A DNA stretch of 64,000 bases from NCBI GenBank assembly GCA_045121095.1, contig JBGVFN010000058.1:1-64000 (forward strand), given 5' to 3'. Below are positions 25,904 to 33,995 of this stretch, in pieces. The translations under genes were made by a program, and so were the position numbers. How positions within the stretch are numbered: position 1 is the stretch's first letter; every line of letters begins with the position of its first letter. The notes beneath the pieces are model-generated. The model saw only the letters and a list, made by a program, of their open reading frames with translations. It was not told the DNA's origin and searched no databases. This DNA comes from TWA4 sp045121095. Lineage in GTDB: Bacteria; Bacillota; Clostridia; Lachnospirales; Lachnospiraceae.

Positions 25904-27173
25904 TGCATTTTGCCTCCTTCTTCAGGGTTTTCTTCTGATTTTTTACTGTTTTACCTGTTGTTTGTTTATCTATTATTCGTTCATCTGTTGTGTATTTATT
26001 TGTTGTTATCTTATCTGCTGCTTGCTTATCTATTGTTTGTTTATCTATTATTTCTTTATTTGTTGTTTGCTCCACAGCATGCTCCACGCACTCTTTTCTA
26101 ACTCTTTTAGCCTGCATTTTATGAAAAAATGTAGGAATCTGCTCTGTGACAATGCCCACAATACCACCTTTAAAGAACAAAATCACAACAACAAATAATG
26201 CACCAATAATATACTGCCAGATTTCAACTAATGCTCCTGAGCTCAGATGATATTCACACAGGTTTACCAGAAAAGCACCAATAACAGCACCAATTAATGT
26301 TCCACGTCCGCCAATTGCCACCCAGATAACCATTGTAACAGAATAAGAAATTGTCATCTGCGTCGGAGTAATCGATCCGTTTAAATTTACAAATAATGCA
26401 CCTGCTAAAGCCGCAAATACTGCTGAAAGGATGTAGACCACATTTTTGTAACGGCTTACGCAATAGCCTGAAAAATAAGTACGATTCTCCCCATCGCGAA
26501 TAGCAATCAATAACTTACCAAATTTTCGTGTTACCAAAAAGCTGGCTAATGCATATACAAGAATCATCACCACCAAAGTCAGATAAAACAAAGAAATCAG
26601 ATTCCCCTCATTTTTTGGTCCTTTAATGCTGCCAAACAAAGATTTTATTTCTGTAATACCTACATTACCATTAGTATACGGAGATAATGCAATGAACAAA
26701 GAATATGCAGCCCAGGTTAATGCCTGTGAAATAATAGAAAAATATACGCCTTTTACGCGGCTCTTAAAAATGAAATATCCTAAAATACCAGCTAATGCAC
26801 CTGGGATTAGCAACATAAAAATCAAAGTATTGGGAAGATAGCGAAACATTTTCCAAATGGCAGGAAGTTCTGTCAACCCCCCTACCTGCATAAAATCTGT
26901 TATCCTACCTCCCGTCGCCTGCAATTTCAGGTACATCCCCATACCATAAGCGCCTAATGCGAAATAAAGTCCATGACCTAAACTCAAAATTCCGGTATAA
27001 CCCCAAATCAAATCCAGCCCAATAGCAACCATAGCAAAACACATGCATTTCGCTAAATATAATACTAACGTGCTTTTTACCATACCCGCCTGTAAAAGTA
27101 TTGGCATAACTGCCAATGCAATCACAATAATACTAAAGCAGATATTTTTTCCGTTCTTTTTTATTAAATTCAT
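25896..27173 (-). CDS. urtC: Urea ABC transporter permease UrtC with pentapeptide tail
   Basis: 425 residues. Residues 1-355 are a LivM-type permease with about nine or ten membrane segments and the conserved GLDLIWGYTGILSLGHG. The following cytoplasmic tail is unlike the family: eight pentapeptides of the form [QEIYR]-[TIA]-[TIA]-[DN]-[KE] (QTTNK... EIIDK QTIDK QAADK ITTNK YTTDE RIIDK QTTGK). It then ends in a Lys-rich stretch. The tail adds about 50 residues to the usual length. GGAGGG precedes ATG 27173. Confidence 0.92.
   Translation of the reverse strand: MNLIKKNGKNICFSIIVIALAVMPILLQAGMVKSTLVLYLAKCMCFAMVAIGLDLIWGYTGILSLGHGLYFALGAYGMGMYLKLQATGGRITDFMQVGGLTELPAIWKMFRYLPNTLIFMLLIPGALAGILGYFIFKSRVKGVYFSIISQALTWAAYSLFIALSPYTNGNVGITEIKSLFGSIKGPKNEGNLISLFYLTLVVMILVYALASFLVTRKFGKLLIAIRDGENRTYFSGYCVSRYKNVVYILSAVFAALAGALFVNLNGSITPTQMTISYSVTMVIWVAIGGRGTLIGAVIGAFLVNLCEYHLSSGALVEIWQYIIGALFVVVILFFKGGIVGIVTEQIPTFFHKMQAKRVRKECVEHAVEQTTNKEIIDKQTIDKQAADKITTNKYTTDERIIDKQTTGKTVKNQKKTLKKEAKCNV
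25950..26069 (-). repeat. 15-bp x8 in-frame array encoding the UrtC tail
   Basis: Eight contiguous 15-bp units (25950-26069), for example TTTATCTATTATTCG and CTTATCTATTGTTTG on the plus strand. The period matches the non-coding array at 22507-22641. Confidence 0.92.
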
Positions 27174-27187
27174 AAACTCTGCCCTCC

Positions 27188-28084
27188 TTATTCATCCAAT
27201 GAACGTGATCTTACCACAAATAATCCCTGAGGCTTTTTCTGCAGGAACACAATGATAATAATCAGTACAATTGCCTTCGCAATGGAGGCAGAAGTAAATT
27301 TTTCAAATAAAATACTAGCAAAACCAATAATACCAGAACCGAACACCGTCCCCAGTAATTTACCAACACCACCTAAAACAACAGCCATAAATGAATTTAC
27401 AATATAGCTCTGTCCCACGGTAGAATCAATCGAGCCCAATAAAGCTACAGAGCATCCGGCAATTCCTGCCAACCCGGATCCAATGCCAAACGTAACGCAA
27501 TCTACTTTTCTAGTATTAATCCCCATGCATTGTGCCATCGGTCGATTTTGCATTGTGGCCCTCATCTGAGCCCCAAAATTAGATTTGTACATAATAAACC
27601 ATACGCCAAACAAACACAGTCCTACCAACACTAAAATAAAAAGACGATTATACGAAAATGTTGTATTTCCAATTTTCAAACCTCCCTGAAGAAATGCCGG
27701 TGAAGTAACCAACACACCTTGCGTTCCGAAAATGGTTCTGGCTGCCTGCTGTAAAATCAAACTGATTCCCCATGTAGCCAGTAAGCTGTCCATTTCCCGT
27801 CCATACAATCTGGAAATAACAATTTTTTCCAATATAACACCAAATAAAAATGTAATAACAAAAGCAGCAATAATTGCTACAAAATAATATAAATTAAATA
27901 CAGATTTCGGAAGATAACTAATAAAAATCTGCTGAACCATATAAGTAATATATGCACCCATCATCAAAAATTCCCCATGAGCCATATTAATTACACGCAT
28001 CAGCCCAAAGGTAATCGCCAATCCCAGCGATGTCAAAAGAATAATGGAACTTAGACTCAAACCATTAAACAATGTACCAAACAT
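27188..28084 (-). CDS. urtB: Urea ABC transporter permease UrtB
   Basis: 298 residues, LivH-like permease with multiple membrane segments and the conserved GLAITFGLMRVINMAHGEF at the N-terminus. AGAGG precedes the ATG. It forms the channel with UrtC. The leader between urtA and urtB carries three parS-like palindromes and a GTTCA hairpin. Confidence 0.94.
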   Translation of the reverse strand: MFGTLFNGLSLSSIILLTSLGLAITFGLMRVINMAHGEFLMMGAYITYMVQQIFISYLPKSVFNLYYFVAIIAAFVITFLFGVILEKIVISRLYGREMDSLLATWGISLILQQAARTIFGTQGVLVTSPAFLQGGLKIGNTTFSYNRLFILVLVGLCLFGVWFIMYKSNFGAQMRATMQNRPMAQCMGINTRKVDCVTFGIGSGLAGIAGCSVALLGSIDSTVGQSYIVNSFMAVVLGGVGKLLGTVFGSGIIGFASILFEKFTSASIAKAIVLIIIIVFLQKKPQGLFVVRSRSLDE

Positions 28085-28127
28085 AAACTAACCTCTTTCA
28101 CCCAATATAAAACATCCAGTAATGACT

Positions 28128-28153
28128 ATCAGTTCAACACCTGCTGAACTGAT
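28128..28153. repeat. GTTCA-type hairpin between urtA and urtB
   Basis: ATCAGTTCA (28128-28136) and TGAACTGAT (28145-28153) with an 8-base loop; a short member of the dispersed hairpin family. Confidence 0.6.
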
Positions 28154-28244
28154 ACAATTTATCGAACATTCCCAAAACACAAAATGGCATACGGTGGACC
28201 CCTCATTGGATCATCGCATGCCATTTATAATGTTTTATTTTCCG

Positions 28245-28342
28245 TATTTCACATGAAACATCTATTTATAATGCCCTGTTTTCCATGTTTCATATGAAAC
28301 ATTTTACTTGCAATGCTCTGTTTTCATGTTTCATGTGAAACA
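28245..28342. repeat. Three parS-like palindromes in tandem, about 41-bp period
   Basis: TATTTCACATGAAACA (28245-28260), TGTTTCATATGAAACA (28286-28301) and TGTTTCATGTGAAACA (28327-28342). The 41-bp repeat unit also includes shared AATGC.CTGTTTTC text. Each differs from the parS consensus in one to three positions. It lies between urtA and urtB. Confidence 0.8.
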
Positions 28343-28365
28343 TTTACTCATCGTTTGAATACACA

Positions 28366-29613
28366 TTATTCAAGCGGCTGTACACCTGCTTCTACTGCCC
28401 AATCATATGTAGTTAAGTACGGATCTGGTTCTACAGCTGCATCAGTTGCGTAAATTTCATTAATCTTTCCATCTTCACTTACCTGACCAATACGAACAGT
28501 TTTAGAAATATGATGGTTTTCTCCATTTACAGTAATTGTTCCTTCCGGTGCTTCAATAGAAAGACCATCTACTGCTTCCAATACTGCATCCACATCAAAG
28601 CTTTCTGCCTTTTCGCAAGCTGCTGCCCACATATATACCGCATCATAGGCAGCCTCTGCAGGGTCAGATGTTACTCGATCTTCACCATATGCTTCCTGAT
28701 AAGCTTCTACAAATGCTTTATTTTTTTCAGTATCTGTGGTCATATAATAATTCCAGGATACCATATGTCCCTTTAATATATCTGCCCCAATTGTCTTAAC
28801 TTCTTCCTCTGCAATAGAGAATGACATGGTCATAATGTTTTCAGAAGTGTAATTCTTTTCTGCCATCTGCTTGAAGAAAGAGACATTACCTGTACCATTT
28901 AGTGTATTAATAATAACATCCGGTTCTGCCGCTTCAATTTTAGAAATGATAGATGAAAAATCTGTCTGTTCCATATCCGCATATTCTTCACCAACTACTT
29001 CTACACCTGCTGCTTTGCACTGTGCATTGATGATCATATTTGCTGTTCTTGGAAATACATAATCAGAACCTAACAAGAAAAATTTCTTATATCCTTGTTC
29101 AACAAGATATTCAATGGCAGGCACAATCTGCTGATTTGGAGCTGCACCCATATAGATAATATTTGAAGAAGCTTCCATACCCTCATACTGTACAGGATAC
29201 CAAAGCAAATTTTCGTAATCCTCAAAAACAGATTTTACAGCTTTTCTGGAAGAAGATGTCCAGCAGCCAAATACAGTTGCAACCTCATCTTCTACGATCA
29301 ATTTTTCTGCCTTTGTTGCAAAAGTCGAAGGATCTGACGCACCATCTTCTTCAACATATTCAATCTGTTTTCCCAATACACCGCCAGCCGCATTGATTTC
29401 ATTGATGGCAAGTACTTCCGCATCTCTCACAGATACTTCACTAATTGCCATGGAACCGGTCAAAGAATGCAAAATACCAACTTTTACAGTATCACTTTCA
29501 TTTCCCGAACCAGAACTTGAATCAGATCCACCACCACATGCAGTAACGGATAACATCATAACTGTCGCAAGTCCAACGCTCATGAGTTTCTTTAATAAGT
29601 CTTTACTTCTCAT
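28366..29613 (-). CDS. urtA: Urea ABC transporter substrate-binding lipoprotein UrtA
   Basis: 415 residues from ATG 29613 (CGGAGAGG upstream; the earlier in-frame ATG lacks a site). Lipobox SVTAC with Cys26, then a Gly/Ser linker and a periplasmic-binding-protein type I fold (VKVGILHSLTGSMAISE). The sequence VFGCWTSSSRKAVKSVFE is characteristic of UrtA. It captures urea outside the membrane for UrtBCDE. It has a long structured leader. Confidence 0.95.
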   Translation of the reverse strand: MRSKDLLKKLMSVGLATVMMLSVTACGGGSDSSSGSGNESDTVKVGILHSLTGSMAISEVSVRDAEVLAINEINAAGGVLGKQIEYVEEDGASDPSTFATKAEKLIVEDEVATVFGCWTSSSRKAVKSVFEDYENLLWYPVQYEGMEASSNIIYMGAAPNQQIVPAIEYLVEQGYKKFFLLGSDYVFPRTANMIINAQCKAAGVEVVGEEYADMEQTDFSSIISKIEAAEPDVIINTLNGTGNVSFFKQMAEKNYTSENIMTMSFSIAEEEVKTIGADILKGHMVSWNYYMTTDTEKNKAFVEAYQEAYGEDRVTSDPAEAAYDAVYMWAAACEKAESFDVDAVLEAVDGLSIEAPEGTITVNGENHHISKTVRIGQVSEDGKINEIYATDAAVEPDPYLTTYDWAVEAGVQPLE

Positions 29614-30142
29614 AATATTTCCTCTCCGTTTCTTTTTAGTAAATTTCAAAACACAAAAAACATCTTAAATTTCGGTATACCTTATGAAACGGCCCGAAGG
29701 GCTCGCATACTCTTTAGAGTATTTAAAAGGATGCTCACAGAGCATTGCCTTATAACAGACAAGGGAGCCGTTACAGAAAAAACTCTGTAAACGACTCCCT
29801 TGTCATGTGCGGATTATATCAGCTGTTTTTTTGTCTGTCAAGACAAGATTGATAACTTTTTTTCATGCTTCCCAACGATTTGTTAGAAAGTTTTAACATC
29901 CAATCAATTTTTTTATTATTTCTGTGTCATCTGACAAAACATCAAAAATACAATTTTTTGTAAAAATCTGTTCTCCTTGTATTTTTTCAAACGTTTCTTT
30001 AAATGTTTTTCAAATGTTCCTTTAAATATTTTTCAAATGTTTCACGTGAAACACTTGATCAATTCCCTAAGGTGATAGCTCGTATCTCGCTCTAGTCAAA
30101 CAAATTGATCAGCTTTAATATAAAACCATAGATTTTAAACTG
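29614..30142. other. Structured urtA leader, repeat array and parS
   Basis: On the minus strand, four stem-loops lie before urtA: 29758-29804 (20-bp arms, GACAAGGGAG type), 29731-29745 (ATGCTC-aca-GAGCAT), 29707-29722 (ATACTC-ttta-GAGTAT) and 29692-29702 (GCCC-gaa-GGGC). Upstream is a 23-bp x3 array (29983-30051) whose third unit contains a parS. The first stem could be a terminator or attenuator. No gene seen. Confidence 0.55.
30038..30053. promoter_or_regulatory. parS site (exact) ending a 23-bp tandem array
   Basis: TGTTTCACGTGAAACA. Units begin at 29983, 30006 and 30029, each TTTTTCAAAYGTTYC-like. The third unit carries the perfect palindrome where the first two read CTTTAAAT. Confidence 0.85.
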
Positions 30143-31864
30143 CTAAAACAAACTATACATCTGTGTTAAAGGCAATTTTTTTGCCGGTTTGGACACTAGA
30201 CGCACTCCATCTGCTGACACTTCATATGTTTCCGGATTTACTTTAATTTCCGGTGTTTTATCGTTGTATCGCATATCGCATTTTCCTATATTGCGGCATT
30301 TTGATACCGGCAGTACTTTCTTCTGTAATTCTAACCTTTCTTTAATACCATTCTTATAAGCAGCACTCGAAACAAAGGTCGCACAAGATTCATATTTTGC
30401 GCCACCATGAGCAGCAAACATGGGCTGATACATCACCGGCTGAGTAGTGGGAATTGACGCATTTGCATCCCCCATTTTTGCCGCAACAATCATTCCGCCT
30501 TTAATAATAATATCGGGTTTGACTCCAAAAAAGGCAGGATTCCACAATACCAGATCTGCCATTTTTCCTACTTCCACAGAACCTACGTAATCTGCCACGC
30601 CATGTGTTACTGCAGGATTAATAGTATATTTGGAAATATAACGTTTCACGCGAAAATTATCATTTCCATTTTCCTGGTCTTCTGGCAATGCCCCACGTTC
30701 TTCTTTCATCTTATGAGCAGTCTGCCACGTGCGGGTAATCACTTCTCCCACACGTCCCATAGCCTGAGAATCAGAGCTCATCATACTAAATACGCCTAGA
30801 TCATGCAATACATCTTCAGCAGCAATCGTCTCCGGTCGGATTCGTGAATCTGCAAAAGCTACATCTTCCGGTATTTTGTTATCTAAATGATGACAAACCA
30901 TTAACATATCCAGATGTTCATCAATAGTGTTAATCGTGAATGGCATAGTCGGATTGGTAGAAGACGGCAAAACATTCAAAAAAGAAGCAGCGCGAATAAT
31001 ATCCGGTGCATGTCCGCCTCCAGCCCCTTCTGTATGATACGTATGAATTGTTCTTCCTGCAATTGCATCAATGGTATCTTCCACACAGCCACCCTCATTT
31101 AAAGTATCTGTATGAATCGCCACCTGTACATCATATTCATCCGCCACATTTAAACAATGATTGATGACTGCAGGAGTTGCACCCCAATCTTCATGGATTT
31201 TCAATCCCATGGCTCCAGCTTCTATCTGTTCCCGAAGGGGACGTTCATCAGAGCAATTTCCTTTTCCCAGAAATCCAAGATTAATCGGATATTCATCCGC
31301 AGCCTTGAGCATCATTCCCAGATTCCACGCCCCTGGAGTACAGGTAGTTGCATTGGTTCCATCTGCGGGTCCAGTACCACCGCCTATCATAGTTGTCACA
31401 CCAGAATACAAGGCACAATTAATCTGCTGAGGAGAAATAAAATGAATATGTGTATCAATTCCCCCAGCTGTTAAAATCATATTTTCTCCGGCCAAAGCCT
31501 CTGTAGAAGCCCCCACTGTCATTCCCGGCGTCACACCATCCATATTATCCGGATTTCCAGCCTTTCCGATACCTGAAATTTTTCCATCTTTAATACCAAT
31601 ATCTGCTTTAAAAATACCAGTCGAGTCTACCACCAGACAATTTGTTATTACCAGATCCAGAACGCCTTCATCACGTGTAGCTTTTACGCTTTGTCCCATT
31701 CCATCACGCAATGTTTTTCCACCGCCAAATTTTGCTTCTTCACCATAAGTCGTATAATCTTTTTCCACCTCTATAATTAAATTTGTATCCGCCAACCGCA
31801 CTTTATCACCGGTGGTAGGACCAAACATCATGGCATACTTCTCACCAGAAATTATATAGCTCAT
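30143..31864 (-). CDS. ureC: Urease subunit alpha
   Basis: 573 residues, normal length. All nickel-site residues are present: His139 and His141 (HIHF), carbamylated Lys222 in GLKIHEDWG, His251, His277 and Asp365 (MSSDSQAMGR). The mobile flap has Cys324-His325-His326 (MVCHHLD). It hydrolyses urea to ammonia and carbamate in the cytoplasm in complex with UreA and UreB. It is followed by the urea transporter genes, so uptake and hydrolysis are linked. Confidence 0.97.
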   Translation of the reverse strand: MSYIISGEKYAMMFGPTTGDKVRLADTNLIIEVEKDYTTYGEEAKFGGGKTLRDGMGQSVKATRDEGVLDLVITNCLVVDSTGIFKADIGIKDGKISGIGKAGNPDNMDGVTPGMTVGASTEALAGENMILTAGGIDTHIHFISPQQINCALYSGVTTMIGGGTGPADGTNATTCTPGAWNLGMMLKAADEYPINLGFLGKGNCSDERPLREQIEAGAMGLKIHEDWGATPAVINHCLNVADEYDVQVAIHTDTLNEGGCVEDTIDAIAGRTIHTYHTEGAGGGHAPDIIRAASFLNVLPSSTNPTMPFTINTIDEHLDMLMVCHHLDNKIPEDVAFADSRIRPETIAAEDVLHDLGVFSMMSSDSQAMGRVGEVITRTWQTAHKMKEERGALPEDQENGNDNFRVKRYISKYTINPAVTHGVADYVGSVEVGKMADLVLWNPAFFGVKPDIIIKGGMIVAAKMGDANASIPTTQPVMYQPMFAAHGGAKYESCATFVSSAAYKNGIKERLELQKKVLPVSKCRNIGKCDMRYNDKTPEIKVNPETYEVSADGVRLVSKPAKKLPLTQMYSLF

Positions 31865-31945
31865 TTTCCTGCCTCCATTATCGTTTTTTATTTAACCTTC
31901 GAAAATTTTTCTAAGACACGCTTTAATAGACAGATAGCATAAAGA

Positions 31946-32305
31946 TTACAACATTCCTCTTTTTTCTGCCCGATCCAGAGCACACGCTAAAGTTGCTTCA
32001 CCAGTCTGTCCGCATGTTAAATCATTTAATCCAAATATGCGTTTTCTTCCGCCAAACTCTACTAAAGAAACGGTCTTCTCCATTCCCGGCTCAAATCGTA
32101 CAGAAGTACCTGATGGAATATCCAAACGGTAACCATATACCTTTTCCCGATCAAATTTCAGTAATTTATTTACTTCAAAAAAATGAAAATGTGAACCTAC
32201 CTGAACTGGTCTGTCCCCTGTATTTACTACTACAATTGAAACTGTTTTTCTATTAGCGTTCAATATGATATTTCTATCCGCCGGCATAATTTCTCCGATT
32301 TTCAT
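31946..32305 (-). CDS. ureB: Urease subunit beta
   Basis: 119 residues. ATG 32305 is preferred because GGAGG lies eight bases upstream, within the longer frame that starts at 32320. Typical beta-subunit motifs: GEIMPADRNIILNANRK and VQVGSHFHFFEVNK. A separate UreB is the usual bacterial three-subunit arrangement. The gap to ureA contains a 164-bp mobile-like repeat. Confidence 0.95.
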   Translation of the reverse strand: MKIGEIMPADRNIILNANRKTVSIVVVNTGDRPVQVGSHFHFFEVNKLLKFDREKVYGYRLDIPSGTSVRFEPGMEKTVSLVEFGGRKRIFGLNDLTCGQTGEATLACALDRAEKRGML

Positions 32306-32460
32306 TATTTTAGCCTCCATCGTTTATGTTCTCTTTGTTTTTCTATTAATTCTTATTTCTTTGATACCTTCTTTTCCCGCTAAATTAAATACTTGTTTTT
32401 TAACTGCACACTTTACCTTTCAGCTAACGATTCATTTTTACTGTCTTTTTACGTTTTCAA

Positions 32461-32624
32461 CTAGAGCGTGTTTGAAAAGGCTTTATGCAGGATGTACATC
32501 CCATTTTGAGATAAATTTCTCTCAAATGAAGGAGGCGTAGCGGGCTACGCTGACTGAATCTGAGAAAAATTTAGCCAAAATTGGGGTGTGCAGACTGCGT
32601 GAATGATTTTTCAAACACGCTTTA
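32461..32624. repeat. 165-bp inverted-repeat element, copy B, inside the urease operon
   Basis: 164 bp, about ten differences from copy A at 19216-19380. Differences in the internal stems keep pairing: GCGTAG/CTACGC here against GCGTAG/CTGCGC (a T-G wobble) in copy A, and GGATGTACATCC here is a perfect palindrome. It lies between ureA and ureB, so the ure transcript must carry it. Confidence 0.88.
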
Positions 32625-32656
32625 ACTCCAATTAACGCATAAATTTAATGTATAAA

Positions 32657-32959
32657 TTAACGTATAGGATTATGCACCGTTACTAATTTCGTTCCATCAG
32701 GAAAAGTGGCTTCTACCTGAACTTCTGTTACCATATCACTAACACCCTCCATTACATCCTCTTTTGTAAGGATTTTGGCTCCCAACTGCATCAATTCCAC
32801 AACTTCCTTTCCATCTCTGGCCATCTCCAGAAGTTCTGAACTAATATACGCAACCGCCTCTACATAATTTAATCTCAAACCTCGTTCTTTTCGCTCCTTT
32901 GCCAGCATTCCAGCCATATGAAGCATTAATTTTTCCTGTTCCTTAGGATTCAAACGCAT
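32657..32959 (-). CDS. ureA: Urease subunit gamma
   Basis: 100 residues from ATG 32959, with GGAGG upstream; the longer open frame is discounted. MRLNPKEQEKLMLHMAGMLA and VQVEATFPDGTKLVTVHNPI are the gamma-subunit signatures. It is the first gene of the urease operon. A terminator stem (33023-33060) separates it from the gene upstream, so its promoter should lie near 32970-33020. Confidence 0.96.
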   Translation of the reverse strand: MRLNPKEQEKLMLHMAGMLAKERKERGLRLNYVEAVAYISSELLEMARDGKEVVELMQLGAKILTKEDVMEGVSDMVTEVQVEATFPDGTKLVTVHNPIR

Positions 32960-33022
32960 ATCATACCTCCACAATATATCTTTTTTATTAGAGCATTTTT
33001 CAGACACGCTCCAAACCAAAAA

Positions 33023-33060
33023 GGTGCATTCAAAAACAATCACTCGCCTTTGAATGCACC
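33023..33060 (-). terminator. Terminator between the kinase-like gene and ureA
   Basis: Exact 12-bp arms GGTGCATTCAAA and TTTGAATGCACC, followed on the minus strand by TTTTTGG. Confidence 0.75.
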
Positions 33061-33104
33061 AAAACACAACTATATCAAAACATAACCATGCCACAATCAG
33101 AAAT

Positions 33105-33743
33105 CTATATTTCCGTTGTTTCCATTTTTAATTTAAGATATTCTTTAATTACTTTTACGCAATTTTCCCTCCCCATACGAGCAGGATTTAATACCAGATC
33201 ATAGTTGGTAGGATTAGTCCAATCGCCACCACCAGAATAATACTTATAATATTCTGCACGGTACTTATCGGTTCGATAGATCATTCCATTTGCTTCATCT
33301 TCTTCCACTCCTAAGCGTTTCATAATACTATTTACACAATATTCTCTTGGAGCTTCCACATATACGCTGATAACATTGTTATAATTTCTCAAAATCCGAT
33401 CTGCACATTTTCCAATAATAATACAGGATTCTGTTCTTGCCAGATTCCGAATAATCTGTGCCTGAATATTATATAGATTTACATCTGATACGAAATCTTT
33501 CTCCGTAGGTTCTACGATAGAATTTCTGCTTGGAAAACCCGACAGTTTTTTGGCTATATAAGAACCCCTTAACTTCTCATCTACTTCCGCAAACAGGTTT
33601 TCATTAATTCCACTATAATCAGAAGCCATTTTTAAAATCTGTCTTTCATAGCAGGGAATTCCCAATTCTTGTGATAACATGTTTCCAATTGATTTGCCGC
33701 CACTGCCAAATCCTCTTGCAATTGTAATTACATAATTTTTCAT
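33105..33743 (-). CDS. Cytidylate-kinase-like P-loop protein, copy 2
   Basis: 212 residues, paralogue of 12924-13553 with the same blocks: IARGFGSGGKSIGNMLSQEL, SDYSGINENLFAEVDEKLRG, RTESCIIIGKC and YRAEYYKYYSG. As for copy 1, the family resembles NMP kinases but its substrate is unproven. GGAGG precedes the ATG. It is immediately upstream of the urease operon but separated by a terminator. Confidence 0.8.
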   Translation of the reverse strand: MKNYVITIARGFGSGGKSIGNMLSQELGIPCYERQILKMASDYSGINENLFAEVDEKLRGSYIAKKLSGFPSRNSIVEPTEKDFVSDVNLYNIQAQIIRNLARTESCIIIGKCADRILRNYNNVISVYVEAPREYCVNSIMKRLGVEEDEANGMIYRTDKYRAEYYKYYSGGGDWTNPTNYDLVLNPARMGRENCVKVIKEYLKLKMETTEI

Positions 33744-33995
33744 AGAATCATTCCTCCACTTCTATCATTGTAATTCCCCATGAAATAAACAGACCACATT
33801 ATAAAGATCAGATGAACTGTTCAACACCTTCACAGTTGTATACAGAAAATCCATTAAAAGCTGTTTTTCTCAATAGAATTTTCCCATCGCTAAATTATGT
33901 GATATTTTATCATTTCTAAAGAATAATTTTCTATGAAAAATCGGAACTGATTTTTTAATGTTAAAATCACTCTTATTCATTTTCTATTGGGACAG

